From: Imhoffiella fuscus
GTDB taxonomy: Bacteria > Pseudomonadota > Gammaproteobacteria > Chromatiales > Chromatiaceae
Assembly (NCBI RefSeq): GCF_042682685.1
Contig: NZ_JBHUHX010000018.1
Span: forward strand, 23,937 to 87,936
Direction of reading: 5' to 3'
Length of the DNA stretch: 64,000 bases
The first letter of the stretch is position 1; each line of letters opens with the position of its first letter. Under the pieces are notes generated by a model. That model made no database searches and was not told where the DNA came from. It was given only the letters and a program-made list of their open reading frames with translations. Below are positions 1 through 7,671 of this stretch, one piece after another. The position numbers and the translations under genes were made by a program.

Positions 1-47
1 GACGGCGCACAGGAGGCGCTGATTGCTCTTCATAACATTCAGTCGAT

Positions 48-644
48 ATGACAAAAAAAGCAAATGCAAATATAGCCTTGGCTTCGGTCGGATTCGCGCT
101 TCTGCTCGCCGGATGCGCAGCACAAAAGTACAGCGCCCCGGCAGCGCAGATGAACGTCCCGCAGTCTGCCACCAAGCTGCCAGCGCAGACCCCGCAGAAT
201 CAGCAAACGTGCACGTCCGAAAAAGGCGGCGTGTATAAATATCGAGACAATAGCGGGAACGTCTATTTCTCTGGCTGCGAGCTCGCCCCAGGGAGATACA
301 CTCTAGAGTGGTATCGCCCCAGAAGAATCCCGCCTCAAGCTCAGGCCCCAACCTCGATATCTCTATCGAAAAGCCAGATCAACGCCATCCGCAGCAGCAT
401 CAACTCCAGGCTCAAGGACCCGTATTCGTCGAAATTTCATACGATTCGCGGAGCGAAGAAAGATAAAGCCGTTTACGCATGCGGCATGGTCAACGCCAAG
501 AACGCTTTCGGCGGGTACGTTGGAAAGCGGCCCTTCCTCGGGATCTTCGATGGGTCGCGGTTTGTTGTAGGCGGGTTGGCCTCAAGCGATTTCGAGGCCC
601 TTCAGCTACTCCGCAGATGCAGTGAGCGCGGTATCGATCTGTAA
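48..644 (+). CDS. putative lipoprotein of unknown function
   Basis: A 198-residue protein with a lipoprotein signal: Lys-rich N-terminus, hydrophobic stretch, then LAGC with the lipidated cysteine at residue 23. The mature part has a Pro/Gln-rich linker and a short segment with VYKYRDNSGNVYFSGC, which resembles periplasmic domains that carry one disulfide; several further cysteines are present. I recognise no family. It probably sits in a membrane facing the periplasm. The Shine-Dalgarno sequence is weak. It lies in the left part of the tRNA-Phe integrated element, so it is likely cargo; this is inferred from position only. Confidence 0.6.
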   Translation: MTKKANANIALASVGFALLLAGCAAQKYSAPAAQMNVPQSATKLPAQTPQNQQTCTSEKGGVYKYRDNSGNVYFSGCELAPGRYTLEWYRPRRIPPQAQAPTSISLSKSQINAIRSSINSRLKDPYSSKFHTIRGAKKDKAVYACGMVNAKNAFGGYVGKRPFLGIFDGSRFVVGGLASSDFEALQLLRRCSERGIDL

Positions 645-682
645 TAGGCATTCTGCAAACCAGGAAGTTGGAGGATGGACTC

Positions 683-1318
683 TTGGCCCAAGAACAGCAT
701 CCGATTATTTGCCCAAGATGTCACGCTGAGTCGTTCGACAATAGCTGGAAATGCTGGAGATGCGGGAAGCGGTTCCCCTATGCGCTCCGGTTCAGGGCAA
801 GAGCGAATCAAGGCGAAGCGCAGCGCTCGCGCTCTGGGTGCCTTGCGCTTCTTGGGAGGGCTTTTTTAGCCTTCGTCGCCCTGCTGACCCTGGTCGTCGT
901 TTTGGGGCAGGCGCGATTAGCCATGATGACCCCTGACGAGCGCGCCGAATTCGACAGAAAGCAGGCCCAGAAGGCTGTCGAGAGAGAAGCGTCGCGCATG
1001 GCTGAGGCCGAGACCAAGCGTAAAGCGCAGCAAGCCACGGCGGCATTGGATTCGGAACGCGAAGCGGCGCGTCAGGCTGTTCTGGGTAAGGTCAAGGCGG
1101 AGCCCGTAGTGAAGGACGCTATCTGGACCTCGGATCGCATGCTCAAGCTGGGCGTCCTCGACGACGGCACACCCCGTGATGGACTGGCGATGTACGGATG
1201 CGGCATCGTCAGCGATTTCCCGGAATTGAAGGGTGGCGTCTCCGTCCAGGTCATCGACATCATCAAGCTCACCCGCGACAGCAAATGGATCAAGCTTGGC
1301 GAGTCGAGGTGTCGGTAA
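683..1318 (+). CDS. zinc-ribbon, single-pass membrane protein of unknown function
   Basis: The frame opens at a TTG at 668, but the TTG at 683 lies 8 bases after GGAGG (670-674) and is the better start, giving about 211 residues. The N-terminus has two CxxC knuckles (CPRC and CWRC) typical of a zinc ribbon. A hydrophobic helix follows at about residues 58-80, then an Ala/Glu/Lys/Arg-rich coiled coil and a small C-terminal domain containing YGCGIVSDF. This is a membrane-anchored protein with a cytoplasmic metal knuckle. The ending, with one Cys in the last residues, recalls the preceding lipoprotein, so the two may be cargo of one element. No function is assigned. Confidence 0.6.
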   Translation: MAQEQHPIICPRCHAESFDNSWKCWRCGKRFPYALRFRARANQGEAQRSRSGCLALLGRAFLAFVALLTLVVVLGQARLAMMTPDERAEFDRKQAQKAVEREASRMAEAETKRKAQQATAALDSEREAARQAVLGKVKAEPVVKDAIWTSDRMLKLGVLDDGTPRDGLAMYGCGIVSDFPELKGGVSVQVIDIIKLTRDSKWIKLGESRCR

Positions 1319-1359
1319 CCCCTCGGACCTAACGAAACTAACTCAACCCGCTAGATGAG

Positions 1360-1473
1360 GTGATAACGTACTCGCTAAGCGCGGACAAAACGCCCGTCAC
1401 GATTAGGCAGGTATTTTCGGATAGCAGTATTGAAAAGACCTATCGTCTTCCAGAGGGGGTTGTTCTGAACTGA
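1360..1473 (+). CDS. possible 37-residue ORF or gene remnant
   Basis: A GTG at 1360 opens a 37-codon frame with amino-acid content typical of a real protein (VITYSLSADK at its start, YRLPEGVVLN at its end). The same frame is open upstream to 1342 without an ATG, and no clear ribosome site is present. It could be a very small protein or the tail of a decayed gene. Support is weak. Confidence 0.25.
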   Translation: MITYSLSADKTPVTIRQVFSDSSIEKTYRLPEGVVLN

Positions 1474-1506
1474 CCGACGCTCTGCCTTTTAGGTTAATCA
1501 ATTTGC

Positions 1507-1875
1507 CTAAGGGAACTGCGAGAACGGCATCGCCTTATCGTCAACCCCGATAACCTGAATTGTTTCCATGCGCAGACGATGTCCAGATACAGAGCCGTGA
1601 GCGACATAATGAAGCGTTGGCCCGAGTGGCGACACGTAACCGGATCTGATCTCAACCCCATCATTTTCTCCAACGCTCTTGACTGAGCACGGGACCTGTA
1701 CCGTCTTGAACGCCTTACCTGCCGCTTGACGGATCAAATACCCGGCTGCTTGGCAGATTTCTTTTTCAGTCATGTCCCCTGCAATGGAGCTATCGCTAAC
1801 CGCTATCGTCGGCGCCAAGCATAGCGCAGCAATGAGCGCGGCGTGCTGCCAAAGATTTTTGCTTCTAACACTCAT
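1507..1875 (-). CDS. small exported protein of unknown function
   Basis: A 122-residue protein with an N-terminal signal peptide: basic residues, a hydrophobic core around residues 11-25 and a likely cleavage site near the ALA/VSD region. The start is supported by AGGGA about 6-7 bases upstream of the ATG. The mature part has two cysteines (ICQA and VPCSV) that could form a disulfide. No family was recognised. It is transcribed convergently to the zinc-ribbon gene and away from the recombination operon. It is probably periplasmic cargo of the element. Confidence 0.55.
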   Translation of the reverse strand: MSVRSKNLWQHAALIAALCLAPTIAVSDSSIAGDMTEKEICQAAGYLIRQAAGKAFKTVQVPCSVKSVGENDGVEIRSGYVSPLGPTLHYVAHGSVSGHRLRMETIQVIGVDDKAMPFSQFP

Positions 1876-1987
1876 TCTCTGTCCCTATCGATTGATCCGC
1901 AAAAGCGCTGTAGACCAGATTCTACCGCGAGCGGCCCGTAACTTCCGCTACTAACGCTTGCTCTTGAGTGCGTAGCCTGGTGTTCCG

Positions 1988-2010
1988 CGCTCAGGATTGA
2001 GCGGTTTTTT
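1988..2010 (+). terminator. rho-independent terminator
   Basis: Perfect 6-bp stem CGCTCA / TGAGCG around a GGAT loop, followed by a G and six T. It would stop rightward transcripts just before the operator region of the recombination operon, insulating that operon from upstream reading. Confidence 0.6.
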
Positions 2011-2024
2011 GCCTGCGCGTCAAG

Positions 2025-2062
2025 GTAAGCTTGACTTACTCTAAAAAGTAAGCCAGTCTTAC
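2025..2062 (+). promoter_or_regulatory. two tandem operator-like palindromes, GTAAG-N5-CTTAC
   Basis: The same interrupted palindrome occurs twice, at 2025-2039 and 2048-2062, with identical half-sites, different 5-base centres, and a centre-to-centre distance of 23 bp, about two helical turns. This is how phage-type repressor sites look. TTGACT at 2031-2036 inside the first copy resembles a -35 box; no clear -10 is visible. It lies 40 bp before the first gene of the operon 2103-8726. The XRE protein encoded at 3047-3292 is a plausible ligand, by inference. Confidence 0.6.
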
Positions 2063-2102
2063 CTCACGCAAACCGCAACCCGCCGCCACAGGAGCCACCC
2101 CC

Positions 2103-2345
2103 ATGTCCCAGTCTGTCACCGACGCAGAACCCGCAACGACCACCAAACGGCCATACCTCACCAGCGCCAGTTGGCGCACGGAGAACCTGTTCGACTCGCT
2201 CTACGAAGAGCTGACGATGAAGGACATCCAGGAACTGAGCGACGAAGACCTGAGCCGACTGCTCGGCATGCTGGATCACTGGGAGCAGGTCTGCCGCTCC
2301 GAGATCGGACACAGGGCTGCGAAAGATGGCCGGGAGGACGCGTGA
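2103..2345 (+). CDS. small phage-type protein, first gene of recombination operon
   Basis: An 80-residue acidic, helical protein preceded by AGGAG about 9 bases before the ATG. It has no recognised domain. The middle section (LSDEDLSRLLGMLDHWEQ) is an amphipathic helix. It heads a tightly coupled operon: its stop overlaps the GTG of the next gene. Position just after the operator pair suggests an early-expressed gene of the integrated element. Confidence 0.55.
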   Translation: MSQSVTDAEPATTTKRPYLTSASWRTENLFDSLYEELTMKDIQELSDEDLSRLLGMLDHWEQVCRSEIGHRAAKDGREDA

Positions 2346-2557
2346 CCATCTCCGTCGCCCGCTACCGCAACGCCCCGATCGGATCGCCCGAGTTTGTCGA
2401 GGAAGGCCAGAGGATTGGGGATCTCAAGGACCGCGACCGACGCACGATCCACATCGCCACGGTCCAGACGCTGCGCAACCGCATGACCGACGCCGAGCGC
2501 CGCGAGCTGGACGACCTGATCGATGGGGTCATCGATCGCCAATACCCGGAGGACTGA
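2342..2557 (+). CDS. small phage-type hypothetical protein
   Basis: A 71-residue protein. The start is the GTG at 2342, whose last bases form the stop of the preceding gene (4-base overlap), with GGGAGG just upstream. It is rich in charged residues with a helical C-terminus (MTDAERRELDDLIDGVID). No family assigned. Translational coupling shows it is expressed together with its neighbours. Confidence 0.55.
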   Translation: MTISVARYRNAPIGSPEFVEEGQRIGDLKDRDRRTIHIATVQTLRNRMTDAERRELDDLIDGVIDRQYPED

Positions 2558-2560
2558 TCC

Positions 2561-2809
2561 ATGTACAGGAAGAAAGCCACCAAGCCCCCGGTCGATCTCG
2601 GCCTGGTTCGCATCGCGGTGCAGGCCTCCCGCCGGGCGCTCGAACGCAACGGGCTCACGACCCGCGAGGCCAAGCAGGCGGCGCGCCGCACGGCCAGCCT
2701 GATGGGACGAGGGATGTCGGCGGCCATGGCCATTTCCCAGATCGAGCGCGGCAACCGACCCAACCGGGGCCGCCATTCCAGCGGCACGACCGGCCCGGAG
2801 GCGGCATGA
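2561..2809 (+). CDS. small basic phage-type hypothetical protein
   Basis: An 82-residue, strongly basic protein with GGAGGA before the ATG. The central part is rich in Arg and Ala (REAKQAARRTASLMGR), compatible with a nucleic-acid-binding helix. No domain is recognised. Its stop overlaps the ATG of the next gene by four bases. Confidence 0.5.
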   Translation: MYRKKATKPPVDLGLVRIAVQASRRALERNGLTTREAKQAARRTASLMGRGMSAAMAISQIERGNRPNRGRHSSGTTGPEAA

Positions 2810-3060
2810 CCACACCACGCAACGACCTGCTGCGCGCCATCTGGCGGGCCGCCGAGAACGCCCGGACCGTGCGCAGCAGCGATGTCTCGCGCGACTTCAT
2901 GGCCCGGCTGAACATGGCGCTGGAGGAGCGGCTCGACGCCGACCGCAACGATCCTGAACTCGCCGCTGCCGTCGGGGCACTGCAAACGCTCGTCGACATC
3001 GAGCGGAGCCGATCGCCGGCGACTCAGATCGATAGGAGGACTCCTAATGCAATCACCTGA
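2806..3060 (+). CDS. small phage-type hypothetical protein
   Basis: An 84-residue protein starting at the ATG that overlaps the preceding stop (ATGA). It is mostly helical and charged; no domain is recognised. Its end overlaps the start of the XRE regulator gene by 14 bases. Likely part of the same early operon. Confidence 0.5.
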   Translation: MTTPRNDLLRAIWRAAENARTVRSSDVSRDFMARLNMALEERLDADRNDPELAAAVGALQTLVDIERSRSPATQIDRRTPNAIT

Positions 3061-3292
3061 GAGAACCAAACTGATCGGCCAGCGCCTGCGCCAGGTGCGC
3101 AACGAGCAGGGGCTTACCCTCGACCAGCTCTCCGAACGCACCGGGGGTGCGCTCTTGAAAGCACGCATGAGCAATTACGAGCAGGGAATCCGGCGGATGG
3201 GTCTCGAAGAGGCGGAGACGCTGGCCAAGGTGCTCAAGGTCAGTCCGGTGTGGCTGCTGGCGATCGACGATGCGTCGTGGAGGTCGGCATGA
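3047..3292 (+). CDS. XRE-family transcriptional regulator
   Basis: An 81-residue protein that is almost entirely one Cro/C1-type helix-turn-helix domain: IGQRLRQVRNEQGLTLDQL, then SNYEQG and LAKVLKVSPVWLL. AGGAGGA at 3034-3040 supports the ATG. A lone HTH of this size in a phage-type operon is usually a repressor or Cro-like protein. It may bind the two GTAAG-N5-CTTAC sites at 2025-2062 and control its own operon; that link is inferred from position. Its stop overlaps the next ATG. Confidence 0.8.
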   Translation: MQSPERTKLIGQRLRQVRNEQGLTLDQLSERTGGALLKARMSNYEQGIRRMGLEEAETLAKVLKVSPVWLLAIDDASWRSA

Positions 3293-4104
3293 ACCCTGAC
3301 TGGAGCAAACCCGGCATCCACCACGGGGTGGCGTTCGAGGACTACCTCGCGCTCCGCGCCGTGTCCGCCCACGGCTTGATGCAGATCGAGCGAAGCCCGG
3401 CGCACTACCGCACCTCGATCGAGACGCCACACGCGCCCTCGGCGGCCCAGGCGCTCGGAACCCTGACCCATCTCTGCGTCCTGGAACCCGAAGAGTACCG
3501 CCAGCGCGTGCGCGTGGCGCCGGCGGTCGATCGGCGCACCAAGGCCGGCAAGGAGACGTTCGCCGCCTTCGAGGCCGAGGTCACCGCGATCCCGGACGCC
3601 ATGATCGCAACCGCCGAGCAAGACACCAAGGCCCGCGCGATGCGCGAGTCGGTGATGGCGCAGCCGTTCGCCCGTGCGCTGCTGGCCGACGGTGCGGCCG
3701 AAGTGACGCTGTTGTGGGACCAGGACGGCACCTTCTGCAAAGCACGCCCAGACTGGCTGTGCAGCGGGCACGAGGTGATCGTCGACCTCAAGACGGCGGC
3801 CGACGCGAGCGAACAGGCGTTTGCGAAGGCCTGCGGGAATTACCGCTACCACCTGCAGGCAGCCTGGTATCAGGACGCCGTGATGCGCGTCGGTCTGGGT
3901 GATCGCGTCTTCGTTTTCATCGCCGTCGAGCCTGAACCTCCCTATGCCGCCGGGTTGTACCAGATCGACGACCAGGCGCTCCGGGTCGGACGGATCCGCT
4001 ACGAACGAGCGCTGGAGACCTATCGGGAATGCGTAGCGACCAACGACTGGCCCGGCTATGCGCGCGAGATCAGAACTATCGAATTGCCCAAGTGGGCACT
4101 GTGA
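3289..4104 (+). CDS. RecE-like PD-(D/E)XK exonuclease (exodeoxyribonuclease VIII type)
   Basis: A 271-residue protein of the phage exonuclease group related to RecE/DUF3799. RecB-type nuclease motifs are visible: GTLTH at residues 57-61, RPD at 153-155, VDLKT with D166 and K168 as metal and catalytic residues, and Q190-x3-Y194. Such enzymes degrade the 5' strand of double-stranded ends to leave 3' single strands for a partner annealase, here the RecT encoded 10 bases downstream. The start at 3289 overlaps the preceding stop (ATGA); the frame is open further upstream but that part is a shadow of the regulator gene. Confidence 0.85.
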   Translation: MNPDWSKPGIHHGVAFEDYLALRAVSAHGLMQIERSPAHYRTSIETPHAPSAAQALGTLTHLCVLEPEEYRQRVRVAPAVDRRTKAGKETFAAFEAEVTAIPDAMIATAEQDTKARAMRESVMAQPFARALLADGAAEVTLLWDQDGTFCKARPDWLCSGHEVIVDLKTAADASEQAFAKACGNYRYHLQAAWYQDAVMRVGLGDRVFVFIAVEPEPPYAAGLYQIDDQALRVGRIRYERALETYRECVATNDWPGYAREIRTIELPKWAL

Positions 4105-4114
4105 GGACTCCATC

Positions 4115-5350
4115 ATGCAAGCACTTCAGAAACAGAATCTCTCGACCATTGCCCAGATGCTGGAGAAGAACCGCGACAGCATCGCCTCGGCGCTGCCAAA
4201 GCACCTCACCATCGAGCGCCTGACCCGTGTCGCCCTGGGCGAGCTGCGCACCAACCAGAAGCTGCTCAACTGCTCGCCGGAAAGCCTGATGTCCGCGATC
4301 GTCAAGGCCAGCCATCTTGGCCTTGAGGTCGGCTCGGCCATGGGGCACGCCTACCTGGTGCCCTACAAGACCGAGGCGTCGCTGATCATCGGGTATCGCG
4401 GCATGCTCGCACTGGCGCGACGCTCGGGCGAGATTCAGAGCATCACGGCCCGCGTGGTCTACGCCAAGGACACCTTCGAGTTGGAGTACGGCCTGGAAGA
4501 AAAGCTGCGCCACGTCCCCAGCACCGAGGCCGCGCCCGGTCCGGTGACCCATGTCTATGCCGTCGCCAAGCTGCGCGACGGCGGCGTTCAGTACGAGGTG
4601 ATGACCCGCGCCGAGGTCGAGGCCGTCCGCAAGCGCTCACGCGCCTCGGGCGATGGGCCCTGGGTGACGGACTGGGAGGAAATGGCGCGCAAGACGGTCG
4701 TGCGCCGGCTGTTCAAGTACCTGCCGATGTCGATCGAGATGGCCGATGCCATGGCGACCGAGCAGGAGGAGGAGCGCCACGAGGTCAACATCACCCAGTC
4801 GGCCGGGCAAGTCCTGGACCTGAACGCGCGTCTGGCCGCCGGTGTCGAGACCGCTTCGAACGAGCCGCAGACCGGACAGACGCGGGAGGCAACCCAATGG
4901 CCAAAACCCGACCCCGAGACCGGCGAGCTGGTCGACGTGCGCGGCTGCCCTTGGATCGAGGCCGCGCACTCGGCGGGCAAGACCTGTGTGGAGGACGGGA
5001 CCTGGCGCAAGAAGCGTGGCGCCGATCTGGAGGTGATCGAGCAGATGGAGCGTGCGGCGATGGCGCGACCGGATCCGCAGCGGGGCGAGGAGCAGGACGA
5101 AGAGCGCGAGCCGCCCGGCGCGGATACGGGAACGGTCTCCAGCCTGGTCACCGATCCGCCCACGGAACAGCCGCTCAGCGATTTCGAGAAGATCCGGCGT
5201 GGGATCGAAACAGCCCCCGACCAAGACACCATCGACGAATGGCTGGATCTCAGCCGCGAGGTCGTCATCACCCGGTCGCAGCGATACGCGCTGGAGGCGA
5301 CGGTTGACAACCGCAAGAAACAGCTCGCTGCCGCCGAGCGCACGGCATAA
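4115..5350 (+). CDS. recT: RecT-family single-strand annealing protein with extended C-terminus
   Basis: The first ~230 residues match the RecT family: AIVKASHLGLEVGSAMGHAYLVP in pattern, the IIGYRGMLALARRSG core, and the WVTDWEEMARKTVVRRLFKY block. RecT coats single strands made by the exonuclease and anneals them to complementary DNA. Unusually, about 180 more residues follow. They include a short module around GCPWIEAAHSAGKT and DGTWRKKRG, a motif I know from several phage recombination proteins, then a helical tail. GTGAGGA 7 bases before the ATG at 4115 decides the start. It forms an exonuclease-annealase pair with the preceding gene. Confidence 0.88.
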   Translation: MQALQKQNLSTIAQMLEKNRDSIASALPKHLTIERLTRVALGELRTNQKLLNCSPESLMSAIVKASHLGLEVGSAMGHAYLVPYKTEASLIIGYRGMLALARRSGEIQSITARVVYAKDTFELEYGLEEKLRHVPSTEAAPGPVTHVYAVAKLRDGGVQYEVMTRAEVEAVRKRSRASGDGPWVTDWEEMARKTVVRRLFKYLPMSIEMADAMATEQEEERHEVNITQSAGQVLDLNARLAAGVETASNEPQTGQTREATQWPKPDPETGELVDVRGCPWIEAAHSAGKTCVEDGTWRKKRGADLEVIEQMERAAMARPDPQRGEEQDEEREPPGADTGTVSSLVTDPPTEQPLSDFEKIRRGIETAPDQDTIDEWLDLSREVVITRSQRYALEATVDNRKKQLAAAERTA

Positions 5351-5373
5351 CCGCTTGCAACAGAGGAATTCCA

Positions 5374-6288
5374 ATGTTCAAGAACGCTTACCTCTTTCGC
5401 CTCGACGCGCCCTTCCCTCTCGGCACGGTCGAGCTTGACGAACGACTTCGGAGCCAACGGGCACGGCCTTGCGGCCCGGTCGAAATGAGCCATCTCGGCT
5501 GGTCTGATCCGCTCGACGAAGAGAAGGACGCCTGGTTCGCGCATGAGATCGCCGGCTGCATCTTGATCTGCGCAACGCTCCATCAGCGGGTGCTGCCGGC
5601 GGCGGCGATCATGAACGCACTCAACGAGCGCGTGCGCGGCATCCAGGACCAGGAAGGACGCCAGGTCGGCCGCGCCGAGCGCAAACGGCTCCGCGAGCAG
5701 CTGATGACCGACATGCTGCCGAAGTCCTTCCAGCAAACACGTCGGATCCGGGCCTACATCGATCGCCAGTCGGATTGGCTGATCGTCGACTCGGGCAGCA
5801 CGAGCCAGGCCGAGGACGTGGCCACCCTGCTGCGCGAGACGCTCGGATCGCTGCCGGCCCGACCGCCCTTCCCGGGCGTGGATCCGGCGGCCGTGATGAC
5901 GGGCTGGATCGCCCAGGCGCCCCCGTCCGACTTCTACCTCGGGCGCGGCTGCGAGCTGCGCGATGACGACGAGGTGGTTCGCCTTTCCGGATTGGACCTA
6001 TCAAGCGACGAGGTGCTGAGCCACATCGGCGCTGGCAAGAAGGCATCGGTCCTGGATCTCTTCTGGGACGATCGGCTGAGCTTCACCCTGACCGAGGATC
6101 TGGTCATCAAGCGCCTGCGTGTGAACGAGGCCATCCGCGACGATGCGGAGCTGGGAGACGACCCGGCCTCGCAGTTGGAGGCGGATTTCGCACTCCTGGC
6201 GCTACAGATGCGCTTGCTGCTGAAACGGCTGGAGACGCTCTTCAAGCTCATCGATGTCGATGAGCAGACGCAGAGGGCGGCGGCATGA
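5374..6288 (+). CDS. rdgC: recombination-associated protein RdgC
   Basis: A 304-residue protein of the usual RdgC length. It matches the family from the N-terminus (MFKNAYLFRL, CGPVEMSHLGW) through the LGSLPARPPF region to the C-terminal AGKKASVLDL and LRVNEAIRDDAEL segments. RdgC forms a ring dimer around double-stranded DNA and counteracts RecA filament formation. It is normally a stand-alone chromosomal gene; here it lies in an element operon after recT, where it may shield ends from host RecA or favour RecT annealing. This could be the element's own copy; whether the host has another cannot be seen. Confidence 0.88.
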   Translation: MFKNAYLFRLDAPFPLGTVELDERLRSQRARPCGPVEMSHLGWSDPLDEEKDAWFAHEIAGCILICATLHQRVLPAAAIMNALNERVRGIQDQEGRQVGRAERKRLREQLMTDMLPKSFQQTRRIRAYIDRQSDWLIVDSGSTSQAEDVATLLRETLGSLPARPPFPGVDPAAVMTGWIAQAPPSDFYLGRGCELRDDDEVVRLSGLDLSSDEVLSHIGAGKKASVLDLFWDDRLSFTLTEDLVIKRLRVNEAIRDDAELGDDPASQLEADFALLALQMRLLLKRLETLFKLIDVDEQTQRAAA

Positions 6289-6545
6289 AGAACAAACTCC
6301 AAGACCTGACGAATCACCTCTTCGCCCAGCTTGAGCGTCTCAACGACGATGGACTCAAGGAAGAACGCCTCAAGGACGAGATCGCCCGCGCCGGCGCCAT
6401 GACCTCGGTCGCCGGTCAGATCCTCGCCTCCGGCCGGCTAGCGATCGACGCTCAGCGCGTCGCCTATGACTGCGCCCTCTCGAAGAACCCAGCAGCGCCG
6501 GCGCTGCTGGGGCTCGATCAGATGACGCGCGAGGGCAGGGACTGA
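6285..6545 (+). CDS. small phage-type protein (Mu-like early region type)
   Basis: An 86-residue helical protein starting MKNKLQDLTNHLFAQLERL and containing LKDEIARAGAMTSVAGQIL. This pattern is familiar from small proteins next to HNH genes in Mu-like and other prophages; no function is known. The start overlaps the rdgC stop by four bases, and its stop shares a base with the next ATG, so it is translationally coupled on both sides. Confidence 0.6.
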   Translation: MKNKLQDLTNHLFAQLERLNDDGLKEERLKDEIARAGAMTSVAGQILASGRLAIDAQRVAYDCALSKNPAAPALLGLDQMTREGRD

Positions 6546-7429
6546 TGCCGCGATTCGATATGAGCGCCGAGCAGATCGACTGGATCCGCCTCTTCTACCC
6601 GAAGTGGCGGATCCAAAAGCTCACCGAGCGCTTCAACGCGCGCTTCGGGCTCGGGCTGAGTCCTTCCCAAGTGCAGGGGATCATCAAGCGCAACCGGATC
6701 CGCTCCGGGCGCCCCAGAGGGGCCCCTTCGGGCGAGCTGCGGGCCGATTCGCCTTGGACGCCCGAGATGCTCGATTGGCTGAGAGCGCATCGGGCCGAAG
6801 CGGAGATCGGCGAGATCGCGGAGCGCTTCAACACGCATTTCGGTCTCGACATGACCAGATCGGCGATCGCGGGCACCTGCAAGCGCTACGGCATCCTGAG
6901 CGGGCGGGACAGCCGTTTCAAGCAGGGCGAAACCTCATGGAACAAGGGGCGCTCGTTCCGGGCTGGCGGCCGTTCCGCAGAGACCCGGTTCAAGCCGGGT
7001 CAGCAGCCACATACGACGGTTCCGGTCGGCAGCTACGTCCAGAACAGCGAAGGCTACTGGAGGCTCAAGGTCTGTGACGACGCCCGCCAGGGACTCAGTC
7101 GCAACAACTGGGCATTCGTCCATCGCCTGGTCTACGAGGAGGCGTGTGGGCCGATCCCACCCGGACATGCCGTGGTTCTCATCGATGGCGATCCCGACAA
7201 CTGCCTCGATCCGAACAACCTGGCTGCGGTGGACCGCGCGACGCTCGTCAGGGCGAATCAAGCGGGCTGGAGCCAAGCCAAGACAACCGAAGAACGCCGA
7301 GCCATTCTCGCGCTCGCCCAGGTCCATTCCCGCGCCCATCAGGTGGGGCGGGATGCGGGAATCGGTGCCCGTGAACGGCGGGAGATGATTGGGTCGATCC
7401 GTGATTTGAGAGCGGAGAGTGTGCTTTGA
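6545..7429 (+). CDS. HNH-family phage protein with two N-terminal HTH repeats
   Basis: A 294-residue protein. Residues about 7-56 and 71-121 are two copies of the same helix-turn-helix-like unit (QIDWIRLFYPKWRIQKL... and MLDWLRAHRAEAEIGEI..., each ending near I-x-SGR). A linker rich in Gly, Arg and Lys follows. The C-terminal half is an HNH_3-type domain: VHRLVYEEACGPIPPGH, then IDGD and NCLDPNNL. In this subclass, common in prophages, the canonical His before the DG motif is hydrophobic, so nuclease activity is uncertain. It may be a DNA-binding nicking enzyme or a dead-nuclease regulator. Its ATG shares a base with the preceding stop. Confidence 0.8.
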   Translation: MPRFDMSAEQIDWIRLFYPKWRIQKLTERFNARFGLGLSPSQVQGIIKRNRIRSGRPRGAPSGELRADSPWTPEMLDWLRAHRAEAEIGEIAERFNTHFGLDMTRSAIAGTCKRYGILSGRDSRFKQGETSWNKGRSFRAGGRSAETRFKPGQQPHTTVPVGSYVQNSEGYWRLKVCDDARQGLSRNNWAFVHRLVYEEACGPIPPGHAVVLIDGDPDNCLDPNNLAAVDRATLVRANQAGWSQAKTTEERRAILALAQVHSRAHQVGRDAGIGARERREMIGSIRDLRAESVL

Positions 7430-7671
7430 AACCTAAAACAGCCGAGGATCGAGCGACGGTAGACACACACCACCCGTCGGCATTCAACCACGAGGACCTT
7501 CAGCGCTTCACCGGCTACCAGCGACCGGCCGACATCGAACGCTGGTGCCAACAGAACGGAGTGAGATACTTCCGCGGGAGAATCGGCATCTGGACCACGC
7601 TCGACGCGGTGAATGCCGCGCTCGGGATCGGCCTGGGAGAACAGCCACCGACACAGCGCATCGAGTTCTGA
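7426..7671 (+). CDS. DUF4224 domain protein, probable integrase-associated accessory factor
   Basis: An 81-residue protein whose residues about 20-66 fit the DUF4224 pattern: an L-x-R-F-TGYQRPADIERW block and a basic FRGRIGIWTT block. These proteins are usually encoded immediately before phage integrases and resemble excisionase-type DNA binders. The start is a TTG at 7426 overlapping the preceding stop, with GGAGAG upstream. The stop shares a base with the integrase ATG. A directionality or regulatory role is inferred from context. Confidence 0.78.
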   Translation: MKPKTAEDRATVDTHHPSAFNHEDLQRFTGYQRPADIERWCQQNGVRYFRGRIGIWTTLDAVNAALGIGLGEQPPTQRIEF

